From contig JAPLPC010000639.1 in assembly GCA_026400425.1 (NCBI GenBank), positions 1 to 9,073 of the forward strand: a DNA stretch of 9,073 nucleotides, written 5' to 3'. The notes under the pieces are model-generated. The model saw only the letters and a list, made by a program, of their open reading frames with translations, searched no databases and was not told where the DNA came from. Of this stretch, positions 1 through 6,437 are shown one piece after another; within the stretch, counting starts at the first letter, position 1; the number at the start of each line of letters is the position of its first letter. Source of the stretch: Hyphomicrobiales bacterium. GTDB lineage: Bacteria; Pseudomonadota; Alphaproteobacteria; Rhizobiales; Xanthobacteraceae. The position numbers and the translations under genes are program-made.

Positions 1-745
1 ATTGCCCGACGCGGCCCGACACGACGGCAGCCATCGGCATGAAGACGGCATTCATCTGCAGGATCGACTTCGAGACCTTGTCGAAACGCTGATTCCAGGA
101 AAATTCCAGATCGGCTTCCAGACCATCGACCTGGCCGTTCGACATGGCATCGAACACCTGCGGCGTCGGGATCGGCGTCGGCGCGGCACCAAGCGACGAA
201 TAGAAGTCGCGATAGACCGGCGTCGGATTGATGCGCAGCTTCATGCCCTTGATATCGTCGAGCGTCTTGAGGTCGCGCACGGAGAACACCGCGCGCATGC
301 CGGTGATGCCCCAGCCGAGGCCGATGGTGCCGGTCTCCGCAGGCAGGACGTCGAACAGCTTCACGGCCACCGGATGGCGCACGAACTTTGCCACCGCCGG
401 CGTCGAGCGCACGATATATGGCGCGTTGATCGCGGCGATATGCGGCACGCGGGAGCCGAGTTCGGCAGCCTGGATGAAGCCCATATCGAGCGCACCGGAC
501 TGCAGCTGCTGCATCATCGCCGGCTCGTTGCCGAGCTGGCCGGAGTGAAACACCGTCATAGTGAGACGGCCCTTTGTCTCTTCCTTGAGTTTGTCGGCCA
601 GCTTCAATGCAGCCTTATTCCAGGAATGGCCGTTCGGCGTGATCAGGCCGAGGCGCATTTCCTTGGCCTGCGACAAAGCCAGAGACGGCGCGAAGACGGA
701 AGCCGCTGCGGAGGCGGCAAGGAAGCGACGGCGTGAGATAGTCAT
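1..745 (-). CDS. dctP: TRAP transporter substrate-binding protein DctP (C terminus cut by window edge)
   Basis: This is the periplasmic solute receptor of a tripartite ATP-independent periplasmic transporter; it binds the solute and delivers it to the DctQM membrane complex. The 248 visible residues start MTISRRRFLAAS. SRRRFL matches the Tat consensus, followed by an Ala-rich hydrophobic stretch and a likely cleavage site near ALSQA (residues 23-27), so export may be by Tat rather than Sec. Family features follow: FHSGQLGNEPAMMQQLQSG (66-84), the KGMKLRI segment whose Arg171 sits where characterised DctP/SiaP proteins pair with the ligand carboxylate, and PTPQVFDAMSNGQVDGLE (193-210). Typical family length is about 330, so roughly 80 residues are missing. 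An AGGAG ribosome site (about 755-759 on the reverse strand) supports the ATG. It is the third gene of the operon, 24 bases after dctM. The ligand is unknown; the Arg suggests a carboxylate. Confidence 0.93.
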   Translation of the reverse strand, partial: MTISRRRFLAASAAASVFAPSLALSQAKEMRLGLITPNGHSWNKAALKLADKLKEETKGRLTMTVFHSGQLGNEPAMMQQLQSGALDMGFIQAAELGSRVPHIAAINAPYIVRSTPAVAKFVRHPVAVKLFDVLPAETGTIGLGWGITGMRAVFSVRDLKTLDDIKGMKLRINPTPVYRDFYSSLGAAPTPIPTPQVFDAMSNGQVDGLEADLEFSWNQRFDKVSKSILQMNAVFMPMAAVVSGRVGQ

Positions 746-769
746 GACGAGAGCTCCTGAGGTGATGCG

Positions 770-2035
770 TTACTTGATGAGTGCGAGCGACAGCGAAGGA
801 AACAGCGACAGCAAAATCAAAAGAATGCAGGAAATGAAGAAGAACGGCAGCGTTACGATGAACATCTTGCCGGGCTTGGCGCCGGTGACGGCCGCGGCGA
901 CGAAGAAGCAGAGGCCGACCGGCGGCGACAGCAGGCCAAGCACCAGATTGATCACGACGACGACGCCGAAGTGACGGGGATCGATGTGATAAATCTCGGT
1001 AGCGATCGGCAGCAGGATCGGCACCGTCATGATCAGACCGGGCACGCCGTCGATCACGGTGCCGATCACCAGCAGGATGACGTTACACAGCAGCATGAAG
1101 CTGACCGGATCCTTGGCGACGGTCTGGATCCAGGCTGCGGTCTCCTGCGGCACCTTGCCGAAAATGAGCACCCAGGAGAACACCGCCGCGGCCGCGACGA
1201 GAAACAGCACCAGCGCCGCATAAATGCCCGAGCGCAGCATCATCTGCGGCAGCTGCGACCAGCGGAATTCTTTGGTCCAGTATCGACCTATCAGCGCGGC
1301 GGCCACGGCGCCGACCGCAGCGGACTCGGTCGCGTTGGCCAGTCCGCCGAGGATCGAGCCGACGATGACGATGGGGATCAACATGGTCGGGCACGTGCGC
1401 AGGATCGTCATCACGCGCTGCTTCGGCGTCTGATAGTCGGCGCGCGGATAGTTGTAGACATAGCCCATCAGGGCGATGACCACGCAGAACATCACGGTGA
1501 GGATGACGCCGGGAATGATGCCGGCGATGAGCATATCGCTCACTGAAACTTGCGCCAGAACGCTATAGACGACGAACATCACCGACGGCGGAATGATCGG
1601 GCCGAGCATGCCGCCATAGGCGGTGAGGCCTGCTGCGAAGGTCTTGTCGTAGCCCTTCTTTTCCATCTCCGGCACCATGATCTGCGCCATGATGGCGACC
1701 TGCGCGGTGGCCGAGCCGAGGATGGACGAGATGAACATGTTGGCGAGGATGTTCACATAAGCGAGACCGCCTTTGAGCGATCCGATGAAGGCCATCGCCA
1801 TCTCGACGATGCGCTTGGTGATGCCGCCGCCATTCATGATCTCGCCAATGAGGATGAACAACGGAATGGCGATCAGCCCGTAACTGTCGACGCCGCCGAA
1901 CAGCTGCAGCGGATAGGACTGGAACAGCACCGGATTGCCCGATGCGATGATGTAGACGAATCCTGCGAGGCAGAGACAGAGACCGATCGGCACGCCGACC
2001 AGCATGATGACCATGAAAGCGGCGGAGGTGATCAT
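770..2035 (-). CDS. dctM: TRAP transporter large permease DctM
   Basis: This is the large membrane subunit of the TRAP transporter, a sodium-coupled secondary carrier that moves solute released by DctP across the inner membrane. The 421-residue product has the family's usual length (about 425) and is hydrophobic throughout, with roughly 11-12 membrane segments. Signature stretches are IPLFILIGEIM (57-67), GSATAQVAIMAQIMVPEM (107-124), GPIIPPSVMFVVYSV (145-159), NATESAAVGAVAA (234-246) and GLLSPPVGLCFFVAAAV (367-383). The re-entrant hairpin motifs GSATAQ, GPIIPPS and LLSPPVG are all intact. The ATG lies one base after the dctQ stop, and its ribosome site (GGGGTGA on the reverse strand) lies inside the end of dctQ, so the two are probably translationally coupled. 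It belongs to the IT superfamily DctM branch (also annotated YiaN or SiaM-like). The sequence does not fix the substrate. Confidence 0.96.
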   Translation of the reverse strand: MITSAAFMVIMLVGVPIGLCLCLAGFVYIIASGNPVLFQSYPLQLFGGVDSYGLIAIPLFILIGEIMNGGGITKRIVEMAMAFIGSLKGGLAYVNILANMFISSILGSATAQVAIMAQIMVPEMEKKGYDKTFAAGLTAYGGMLGPIIPPSVMFVVYSVLAQVSVSDMLIAGIIPGVILTVMFCVVIALMGYVYNYPRADYQTPKQRVMTILRTCPTMLIPIVIVGSILGGLANATESAAVGAVAAALIGRYWTKEFRWSQLPQMMLRSGIYAALVLFLVAAAAVFSWVLIFGKVPQETAAWIQTVAKDPVSFMLLCNVILLVIGTVIDGVPGLIMTVPILLPIATEIYHIDPRHFGVVVVINLVLGLLSPPVGLCFFVAAAVTGAKPGKMFIVTLPFFFISCILLILLSLFPSLSLALIK

Positions 2036-2036
2036 G

Positions 2037-2660
2037 TCAGTTCACCCCGTCGAGATCGGAGAGCTGGAATCCCTTCGGTGCTTCGCGCGGGACCAGACCG
2101 AGATCCTCAAGCAGATTGGCAACGCCGTGCACGGTCATCGATATCGCGAAGATCGGAAGCGTCAGATACAGCACCCAGGTCGGCCAGTTCAGCGTCTGCG
2201 TCCGCTCGGTGTAGAGGAAGTTGAAGCTCTGGCCGGCGAATTTCTTGGCGTCGAAACCGGCGCCGATGATCCCGACCGGATCCATCCACAGCACGCAGGT
2301 GATGATCAGGCCGACGCCGAACACGATCACCATGCCGGTGGCCATCACCTTGAGCAGCTTCTGCTTCGCCGCAGACAGGCGCTCGGTCATCATCTTGACC
2401 GCGAAATCGAGCCGTAGCCGGGTCATCGCGGAGGCGCCGATGAAGGTTAGCCACACCACGGAATACACCGCGGATTCGTCGATCCAGTAGATCGGAAAAT
2501 GCGAATAGCGGGTGACGACGTTCACCAGGATCAGCGCCGTCAGCAGAAACATCAGTGCCATGATGGCCAGCCGCTCGACGGCCAGCAGGCCGCGGGACGC
2601 TGCCATCGCCATGTGGCGAAACCCGATCCCCGATGCCGGCGAAATCGTCTGGTCACTCAT
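2037..2660 (-). CDS. dctQ: TRAP transporter small permease DctQ
   Basis: This is the small membrane subunit of the TRAP transporter. It pairs with DctM and is needed for docking of DctP. I chose the ATG at 2660 (207 residues, MSDQTISP) because it follows a GGGGAG ribosome site at 5-base spacing. An in-frame ATG 15 bases upstream (2675) would add five residues but has no ribosome site. Four membrane segments are visible, at about 31-50, 62-80, 103-126 and 158-182. The family's most recognisable stretch, YWIDESAVYSVVWLTFIGASAMTRLR (58-83), is present with its W-x-DE core. Length matches the family (160-220). It is first in the dctQMP operon, with its promoter probably at 2703-2730 in the region shared with the divergent gntR gene. 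Confidence 0.94.
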   Translation of the reverse strand: MSDQTISPASGIGFRHMAMAASRGLLAVERLAIMALMFLLTALILVNVVTRYSHFPIYWIDESAVYSVVWLTFIGASAMTRLRLDFAVKMMTERLSAAKQKLLKVMATGMVIVFGVGLIITCVLWMDPVGIIGAGFDAKKFAGQSFNFLYTERTQTLNWPTWVLYLTLPIFAISMTVHGVANLLEDLGLVPREAPKGFQLSDLDGVN

Positions 2661-2702
2661 AAGCGCTCCCCGCATGTCACGAAGTGAGGTGACTTCGGCG
2701 AT

Positions 2703-2730
2703 CGTATAATTTATACATTTTACGAGTCAA
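2703..2730 (-). promoter_or_regulatory. Putative sigma70-type promoter for dctQMP
   Basis: Reading the minus strand, TTGACT (2730-2725) is followed after 16 bases by TATACG (2708-2703). This gives a near-consensus -35 and a plausible -10, and a transcript start near 2697, about 37 bases before the dctQ ATG at 2660. Both boxes overlap perfect palindromes (2704-2716 and 2727-2738), which suits control by the adjacent GntR regulator. This comes from pattern inspection only. The plus strand also carries a perfect TATAAT at 2705-2710 that could serve gntR, but no convincing -35 was found for it. Confidence 0.5.
2704..2716. promoter_or_regulatory. Perfect palindrome GTATAA-T-TTATAC, candidate GntR operator
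   Basis: A perfect 6-1-6 inverted repeat lies in the region between divergent dctQ and gntR. FCD-type GntR proteins commonly bind short AT-rich palindromes of this size containing GTAT/ATAC half-sites, usually next to their own gene. It overlaps the predicted -10 of dctQ and a TATAAT on the other strand, so binding could repress both directions. Some of its symmetry could be chance overlap of two -10 elements. Confidence 0.5.
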
Positions 2731-2738
2731 ACGTTTGA
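2727..2738. promoter_or_regulatory. Perfect 12-bp palindrome TCAAACGTTTGA, second candidate operator
   Basis: This is a perfect dyad with no spacer, centred 23 bases from the GTATAATTTATAC dyad (about two helical turns). It covers most of the predicted -35 of dctQ. The AACGTT core also resembles LacI/GalR-type sites, so binding by a different regulator is possible. Confidence 0.4.
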
Positions 2739-2829
2739 ATGCACAAAATGTCGGCTTGAAGCGTTTTTGTGCAGCAGCGAACAACGCCGCGCGAAGCAGC
2801 GGCGGAGCAGAAAAAGGCCAGTTATTTCA

Positions 2830-3507
2830 ATGAGCGCACCGCTGAAGCACCGCACGTTGTCGGCCATGATCACCGAACGGTTGCGGCAAGCGATCCTGGA
2901 CGGGACCTATTCGGCGGGCTCTCAACTGCGCCAGGATGCGCTGGGCGAGGCCTTTGGGGTCAGCCGCATCCCGGTGCGCGAAGCGCTGTTCCAGCTCGAA
3001 GCCGAAGGGCTGGTGCGGATTACGCCGCAGAAGGGGGCCATCGTCTCGGAGCTGTCGCTCGACGAGATCAACGACGTCTTCGATCTGCGCGTGCTGCTGG
3101 AGCCACGCATGCTCCGGCAATCGGCCCCCCGATTTTCAGCCGAGGATTTTATCGTTCTGGACGGCATTCAGAAGCGCTTCGAGGCTGCGATCGCGGCGGG
3201 CAATCGCAGCGAATGGGGGCAGATCAACGCCGAGTTTCACATGGCGATGTATGTGAATGCGCGGCAGCCGCGGACGCAGAGCATCGTGATGGCGCTGCTG
3301 CAGACCAGCGACCGCTATACGCGCATGCAGCTATCCAATACCGAGGCAATGGGTATTGCTGAGAGGGAGCACGCGCAGCTGATCGCGCTGTGCCGTGGCG
3401 GGCACATTGAGGATGCCGCTGGCTTCCTTGAGCAGCACATCGAAGCCGTGCGCGGCGATCTGCTGCGTGTGGTCGGCCGCACCATCGCCAGGAGTGGCGT
3501 AAGCTGA
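2830..3507 (+). CDS. GntR-family transcriptional regulator, FCD (FadR/VanR) subfamily
   Basis: This is a DNA-binding regulator, probably the local controller of the divergent dctQMP operon. I chose the ATG at 2830 (225 residues). A reading frame open from a TTG at 2767 would add a basic, low-complexity 21-residue tail unlike the family. The N-terminal winged helix covers about residues 7-73, with LRQDALGEAFGVSRIPVREALFQLEAEGLV being typical GntR. The FCD all-helical effector domain spans about 78-215 and contains DLRVLLEPRML and the usual metal-site histidines H137 (in EFH), H181 (in REH) and H203 (in QHIE). The position four residues before H137, usually Asp, is Asn133 here. FCD regulators usually respond to small carboxylates, matching a TRAP system. 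The upstream ribosome site is weak (AAGG at 2814-2817, spacing 12). The gene is convergent with the M20 hydrolase across a hairpin. Confidence 0.93.
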   Translation: MSAPLKHRTLSAMITERLRQAILDGTYSAGSQLRQDALGEAFGVSRIPVREALFQLEAEGLVRITPQKGAIVSELSLDEINDVFDLRVLLEPRMLRQSAPRFSAEDFIVLDGIQKRFEAAIAAGNRSEWGQINAEFHMAMYVNARQPRTQSIVMALLQTSDRYTRMQLSNTEAMGIAEREHAQLIALCRGGHIEDAAGFLEQHIEAVRGDLLRVVGRTIARSGVS

Positions 3508-3515
3508 CCATCAGT

Positions 3516-3592
3516 CGTCATTGCAATGAGCGTAGCGGCGAAGCAATCCAGTGCTTGGTTGTCTGGATTGCTTCGCTGCGTTCGTAATGACG
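3516..3592. repeat. REP-like imperfect palindrome between convergent genes, possible bidirectional terminator
   Basis: Left arm 3516-3551 (CGTCATTGC...GAAGCAATCCAG) and right arm 3563-3592 (CTGGATTGCTTC...TAATGACG) form a long hairpin with an 11-base loop. The innermost 14 pairs (GCGAAGCAATCCAG) are perfect. The outer parts match with a few unpaired bases, and the ends pair CGTCATT with AATGACG. Elements with these arms are, from general knowledge, dispersed many times in Bradyrhizobium and Rhodopseudomonas intergenic regions. It fills the gap between the gntR stop and the M20 hydrolase stop (the right arm ends three bases from the latter), so it could terminate both transcripts. Only one copy is in this window. 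Confidence 0.75.
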
Positions 3593-3595
3593 GAG

Positions 3596-4771
3596 TTATG
3601 CAAGCTCCCGCTCGACCAGGCCGGCGAGATAGCTGGCCCCGATCGGCAGCAGATCGTCGTTGAAGTCGTAGCCGGGATTGTGGACGGGCACCCCGCCCTT
3701 GTCGGCACCACGCTGGCCGAACAGCAGATAAGCGCCGCGACTGCGCTCCAGCAGGAACGCGAAATCCTCACCGGCCAGAATCGGATTGCCTTCCCGCATC
3801 ACGTGATCGACACCCGGCACAGCGGCAGCGGCATCGGCTGCACGTGCGGTTTCCTCGGCCGTATTGATGGTGGCGGGATATGCGCGGTCATACACGATCT
3901 CGGCGCTGCCGCCTTGCGCTTCGGCGGTCAATATCACGGCGCGCTTGAACAATTCTTCGACGCGGTCGCGCACCTCCGGCTTCAGCGTGCGCACCGAGCC
4001 GCGCAATTCGACGGTCTCCGGCAGAACGATATTCGAGGTGCCGCCATTGATCTGGCCGATCGAGATGATGGCCGACTCCAGCGCATCGATCTGCCGCGAC
4101 GGAATGGCATTCAGCGCGTTGATCACCTGTGCGGCCATGGCCACGGTGTCGATGCCCTGATGCGGATGCGCGCCGTGTGACGAGCGGCCGCGCAACACGA
4201 TCCTGAAATAATCGATCGCCGCCATGGTGGTGCCGGTCAGCGCCTTCACGGTGCCGAGCGGCATATCCGGGCTGTTGTGAATGGCGTAGACGGCGTCGCA
4301 GGGAAATTTCTCGTACAGGCCGTCATCGAGCATCGCCTTGGCGCCGGCCAGACCTTCCTCAGCCGGCTGAAAGATCAGATGCACCGTGCCGGCGAAATTG
4401 CGCGTCTCCGCGAGATACTTTGCGGCGCCGAGCAACATGGTGGTGTGGCCGTCATGGCCGCAGGCATGCATACGGCCGGGCGTTTGGGAGCGATGCGCGA
4501 AGGTGTTGCCCTCATCCATCGGCAGCGCGTCCATGTCGGCGCGTAAGCCGATGGCGCGGTTGCTTCCGGCCTGATGGCGGCCGCGGATGACGCCGACCAG
4601 GCCGGTGCCGCCGAATCCGCGATGCACTTCGATGCCCCATTCCGCCAGACGCGTGGCGACGATCTCGCTGGTGCGTTCTTCCTCGAAGCCGATTTCCGGA
4701 TGCGCATGAAAATCCCGACGCCAGGCGGTCATTTCGGAATGCAGTTCGTCGAGGCGGGCGCGAGGGCTCAT
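3596..4771 (-). CDS. M20-family metallo-amidohydrolase (aminoacylase / hippurate-hydrolase-like)
   Basis: This is a cytosolic di-metal hydrolase of the M20D family that cleaves N-acyl or amide bonds, for example N-acyl amino acids, hippurate or aminobenzoyl-glutamate. I chose the ATG at 4771 (391 residues), the family length; the upstream extension to a TTG at 4819 lacks family character. Motifs in order are WRRDFHAHPEIGFEEERT (17-34), LRADMDALPMDE (76-87), HACGHDGHTTMLLGAA (102-117; metal ligands C104 and H106), FQPAEEG (134-140; E138/E139), AIHNSPDMPLG (163-173; H165), the dimerisation-domain stretch SSHGAHPHQGIDTV (197-210) and VHNPGYDFND (363-372; H364). All expected metal ligands are present. 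It lies 79 bases after the ScfR-like gene on the same strand without an obvious terminator, so co-transcription is possible. No signal peptide is seen. The exact substrate cannot be read from sequence. Confidence 0.93.
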   Translation of the reverse strand: MSPRARLDELHSEMTAWRRDFHAHPEIGFEEERTSEIVATRLAEWGIEVHRGFGGTGLVGVIRGRHQAGSNRAIGLRADMDALPMDEGNTFAHRSQTPGRMHACGHDGHTTMLLGAAKYLAETRNFAGTVHLIFQPAEEGLAGAKAMLDDGLYEKFPCDAVYAIHNSPDMPLGTVKALTGTTMAAIDYFRIVLRGRSSHGAHPHQGIDTVAMAAQVINALNAIPSRQIDALESAIISIGQINGGTSNIVLPETVELRGSVRTLKPEVRDRVEELFKRAVILTAEAQGGSAEIVYDRAYPATINTAEETARAADAAAAVPGVDHVMREGNPILAGEDFAFLLERSRGAYLLFGQRGADKGGVPVHNPGYDFNDDLLPIGASYLAGLVERELA

Positions 4772-4850
4772 GAGGATCTCACTGACGTTCGGAATTGAAG
4801 CGGCGCGATGCTGCCTCAATCACTCCGGCAACGCAAAGCGCAAAGCTGCG

Positions 4851-6287
4851 TCATTCCGCTGAAAATCCGAACGGCACACTGAGCGTTCTGAAATCATCCG
4901 GCAGCAGCTCGCGGCCGATGGGCAGCGCCGAGCGCGCGGTGCAGCGTGGGCGATGACAGACGCGGCACGCCACACCGACCGGGGTTGGCGCGTCCGCCCG
5001 CGGACCGGCGCCGTCGCGCGTATAGATCAATTGCCCCGCATGATCGGCGGCACAGCCGACCGCGATGGCGCGCTCGATGCGCTGGGCGCCGAACGAGCCT
5101 CCGCCCGCCGTCACCGTGCGTGCAATGGAGAAGAAGCGCTGGCCGTCGGGCAGCTCCAGCCATTGGGTGACGAGTTCGCGGGGCGTGCGAAACACATTGT
5201 GCACCGACCACAGCGGACAGGCGCCGCCATGTTTCGCGAATGGAAACCCCGCGCCGTCGAGAAGTTTCGAGACATTGCCGGCGGGATCGACGCGGATCAG
5301 GAAGAACGGGACTTTCTCGGCCCCCGGCCGCTGCAGCGTGGTGATGCGATGCGCGCATTGCTCGAAGCTCACGCCGAACTGTCTGGCCAAGGCTTCGAGA
5401 TCGTAGCGACGCGTTTCTGCGGCGCGCGCGAAGGCCGCGTAAGGCATCACGATCGCCGCCGCCGCGTAACTGGCCAGCGCGCGGCGCGCGAGCAGCTCGG
5501 CGCTTTTGCTGGTGAACTGGCTGTCTTCGAGCGCCGCAGCGATCTCGTTGCCGAGCTCGAGATATGCGAGCTGCTGCGCGAGCTGAAAATTGAGACTGGC
5601 GGTATCGAGCGAATCTTCCAGCAGCAGTTGCCGGCGATGCAGATCGAGCCGACGCAGCGATCCGAGCATGACGTCCGGCGGCATGTAGCGCACCTGCAGC
5701 CTGTGCCGCGTCTTCAGTCGCTCGATGAAACCGCTCGCGCCTGACGTTGCCTGCGCAAGGCGTTCAGCAGCGTCGTCGATCGCCGCAAAATTATTGCGGC
5801 GGGCGGCCAGAAAACGGCGAACTTCGGCGACGGGATCATTGGCATCATAACCCCCACCCTGCTCCGATACGCCGCCCGAAGATGCTGGACTGCGACGCTC
5901 GGCAAGCGCGAGCTGCTCCTCGCGATAGGCCGTGTAGAGACGCAGAAAGGCCTCGGCCATGCCGGGATAGGACACCGCAAGATCGCTGATTTCGAGTGAG
6001 GGTATATCGATGTCCGAGAACATCGGCTCCTTCAGGATCGACTGCAGCCGCGCGGTGGAATCCGCGCCGCCGTCGCCCGCGAGGTCGGCGAGATCGATGG
6101 TGTAGGTGCGTGCGAGACGCAGCAGCATGTCGGCGGTCATCGGCCGCTGATTGCGCTCGAGCAGCGCGACATACGGCGCGGAAATCTCGAGGTCTGCAGC
6201 CATATCGGCCTGGGTCAGACCCAGATCACGCCGCAACCGGCGTAAGCGCGGCCCGATAAAGACCGAACGACCTCCCGACGGCGCCAT
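4851..6287 (-). CDS. ScfR/RamB-like short-chain-fatty-acyl transcriptional regulator (XRE HTH + IrrE-like + DUF2083)
   Basis: This 478-residue regulator has an N-terminal XRE/HTH_3 domain (about 12-68; GLTQADMAADLEISAPYVALLERNQRPMT), a middle IrrE/DUF955-like helical region (about 165-290) and a C-terminal ScfR/DUF2083 region (about 300-475). The usual HExxH zinc site of active IrrE peptidases is not there; the equivalent helix reads NFQLAQQLAYLELG (233-246), as expected for ScfR proteins, so protease activity is unlikely. The C terminus has CPLW (357-360) and a Cys cluster, C441-x2-C444-x4-C449. Family members such as RamB control acetate and propionate genes including isocitrate lyase, and this gene diverges directly from aceA. 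The start is supported by GGAG seven bases before the ATG. Best inference: it senses an acyl-CoA or related state and controls aceA and itself. Whether it activates or represses cannot be told from sequence. Confidence 0.9.
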   Translation of the reverse strand: MAPSGGRSVFIGPRLRRLRRDLGLTQADMAADLEISAPYVALLERNQRPMTADMLLRLARTYTIDLADLAGDGGADSTARLQSILKEPMFSDIDIPSLEISDLAVSYPGMAEAFLRLYTAYREEQLALAERRSPASSGGVSEQGGGYDANDPVAEVRRFLAARRNNFAAIDDAAERLAQATSGASGFIERLKTRHRLQVRYMPPDVMLGSLRRLDLHRRQLLLEDSLDTASLNFQLAQQLAYLELGNEIAAALEDSQFTSKSAELLARRALASYAAAAIVMPYAAFARAAETRRYDLEALARQFGVSFEQCAHRITTLQRPGAEKVPFFLIRVDPAGNVSKLLDGAGFPFAKHGGACPLWSVHNVFRTPRELVTQWLELPDGQRFFSIARTVTAGGGSFGAQRIERAIAVGCAADHAGQLIYTRDGAGPRADAPTPVGVACRVCHRPRCTARSALPIGRELLPDDFRTLSVPFGFSAE

Positions 6288-6305
6288 CGAACTACTCCAA
6301 TACCT

Positions 6306-6345
6306 TTGTTAGTGCCTTACAACCTTACACCCCGTGTTTGTAAAG
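6306..6345. promoter_or_regulatory. Cluster of TTGTAA(A)G-like elements between divergent scfR-like gene and aceA
   Basis: Within 40 bases there are TTGTTAG (6306-6312), CTTACAA (6316-6322, i.e. TTGTAAG on the other strand), CTTACAC (6324-6330) and TTTGTAAAG (6337-6345). The first two form an imperfect inverted repeat. CCTTACAA and CCTTACAC (6315-6330) form an 8-base tandem direct repeat. The elements resemble the TTTGCAAA-type sites known for RamB. On the minus strand TTTACA (about 6344-6339) and TGTAAG (about 6321-6316) are spaced by 17 and could be the scfR promoter. I infer this to be the operator region for the neighbouring regulator. Confidence 0.5.
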
Positions 6346-6437
6346 TATGACAAGTTAGCGACGATCCGTCTAGCTCCCGCCGATCCTGCGCTTAGAACAG
6401 GCGTTAGACACACAGTCGAACACGAGGGATCGGACCC

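Noticed and set aside
2..736. A 244-codon plus-strand open frame at the left edge
   Set aside because: It is antisense to dctP, whose product shows the full set of DctP motifs. The plus-strand product is His/Arg-rich and without recognisable domains.
971..2224. Long plus-strand frames opposite dctM and dctQ
   Set aside because: Their products are extremely rich in Asp, His and Arg, the mirror of hydrophobic membrane codons. dctM and dctQ are certain on the other strand.
2767..2829. Upstream TTG extension of the GntR regulator (21 residues)
   Set aside because: It is basic and low complexity, unlike the family N terminus. The ATG at 2830 gives the normal length and start.
4772..4819. Upstream TTG extension of the M20 hydrolase (16 residues)
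   Set aside because: The ATG at 4771 gives the family length of about 390. The extension lacks conserved features and a ribosome site.
4772..4850. Possible terminator between the ScfR-like gene and the M20 gene
   Set aside because: A short GCTTTGC tandem repeat is visible, but no stable hairpin with a T-run was found.
5500..5640. Possible IrrE/ImmA-type metalloprotease activity in the ScfR-like protein
   Set aside because: No HExxH motif is present in the relevant helix; the region reads as the non-catalytic ScfR version.
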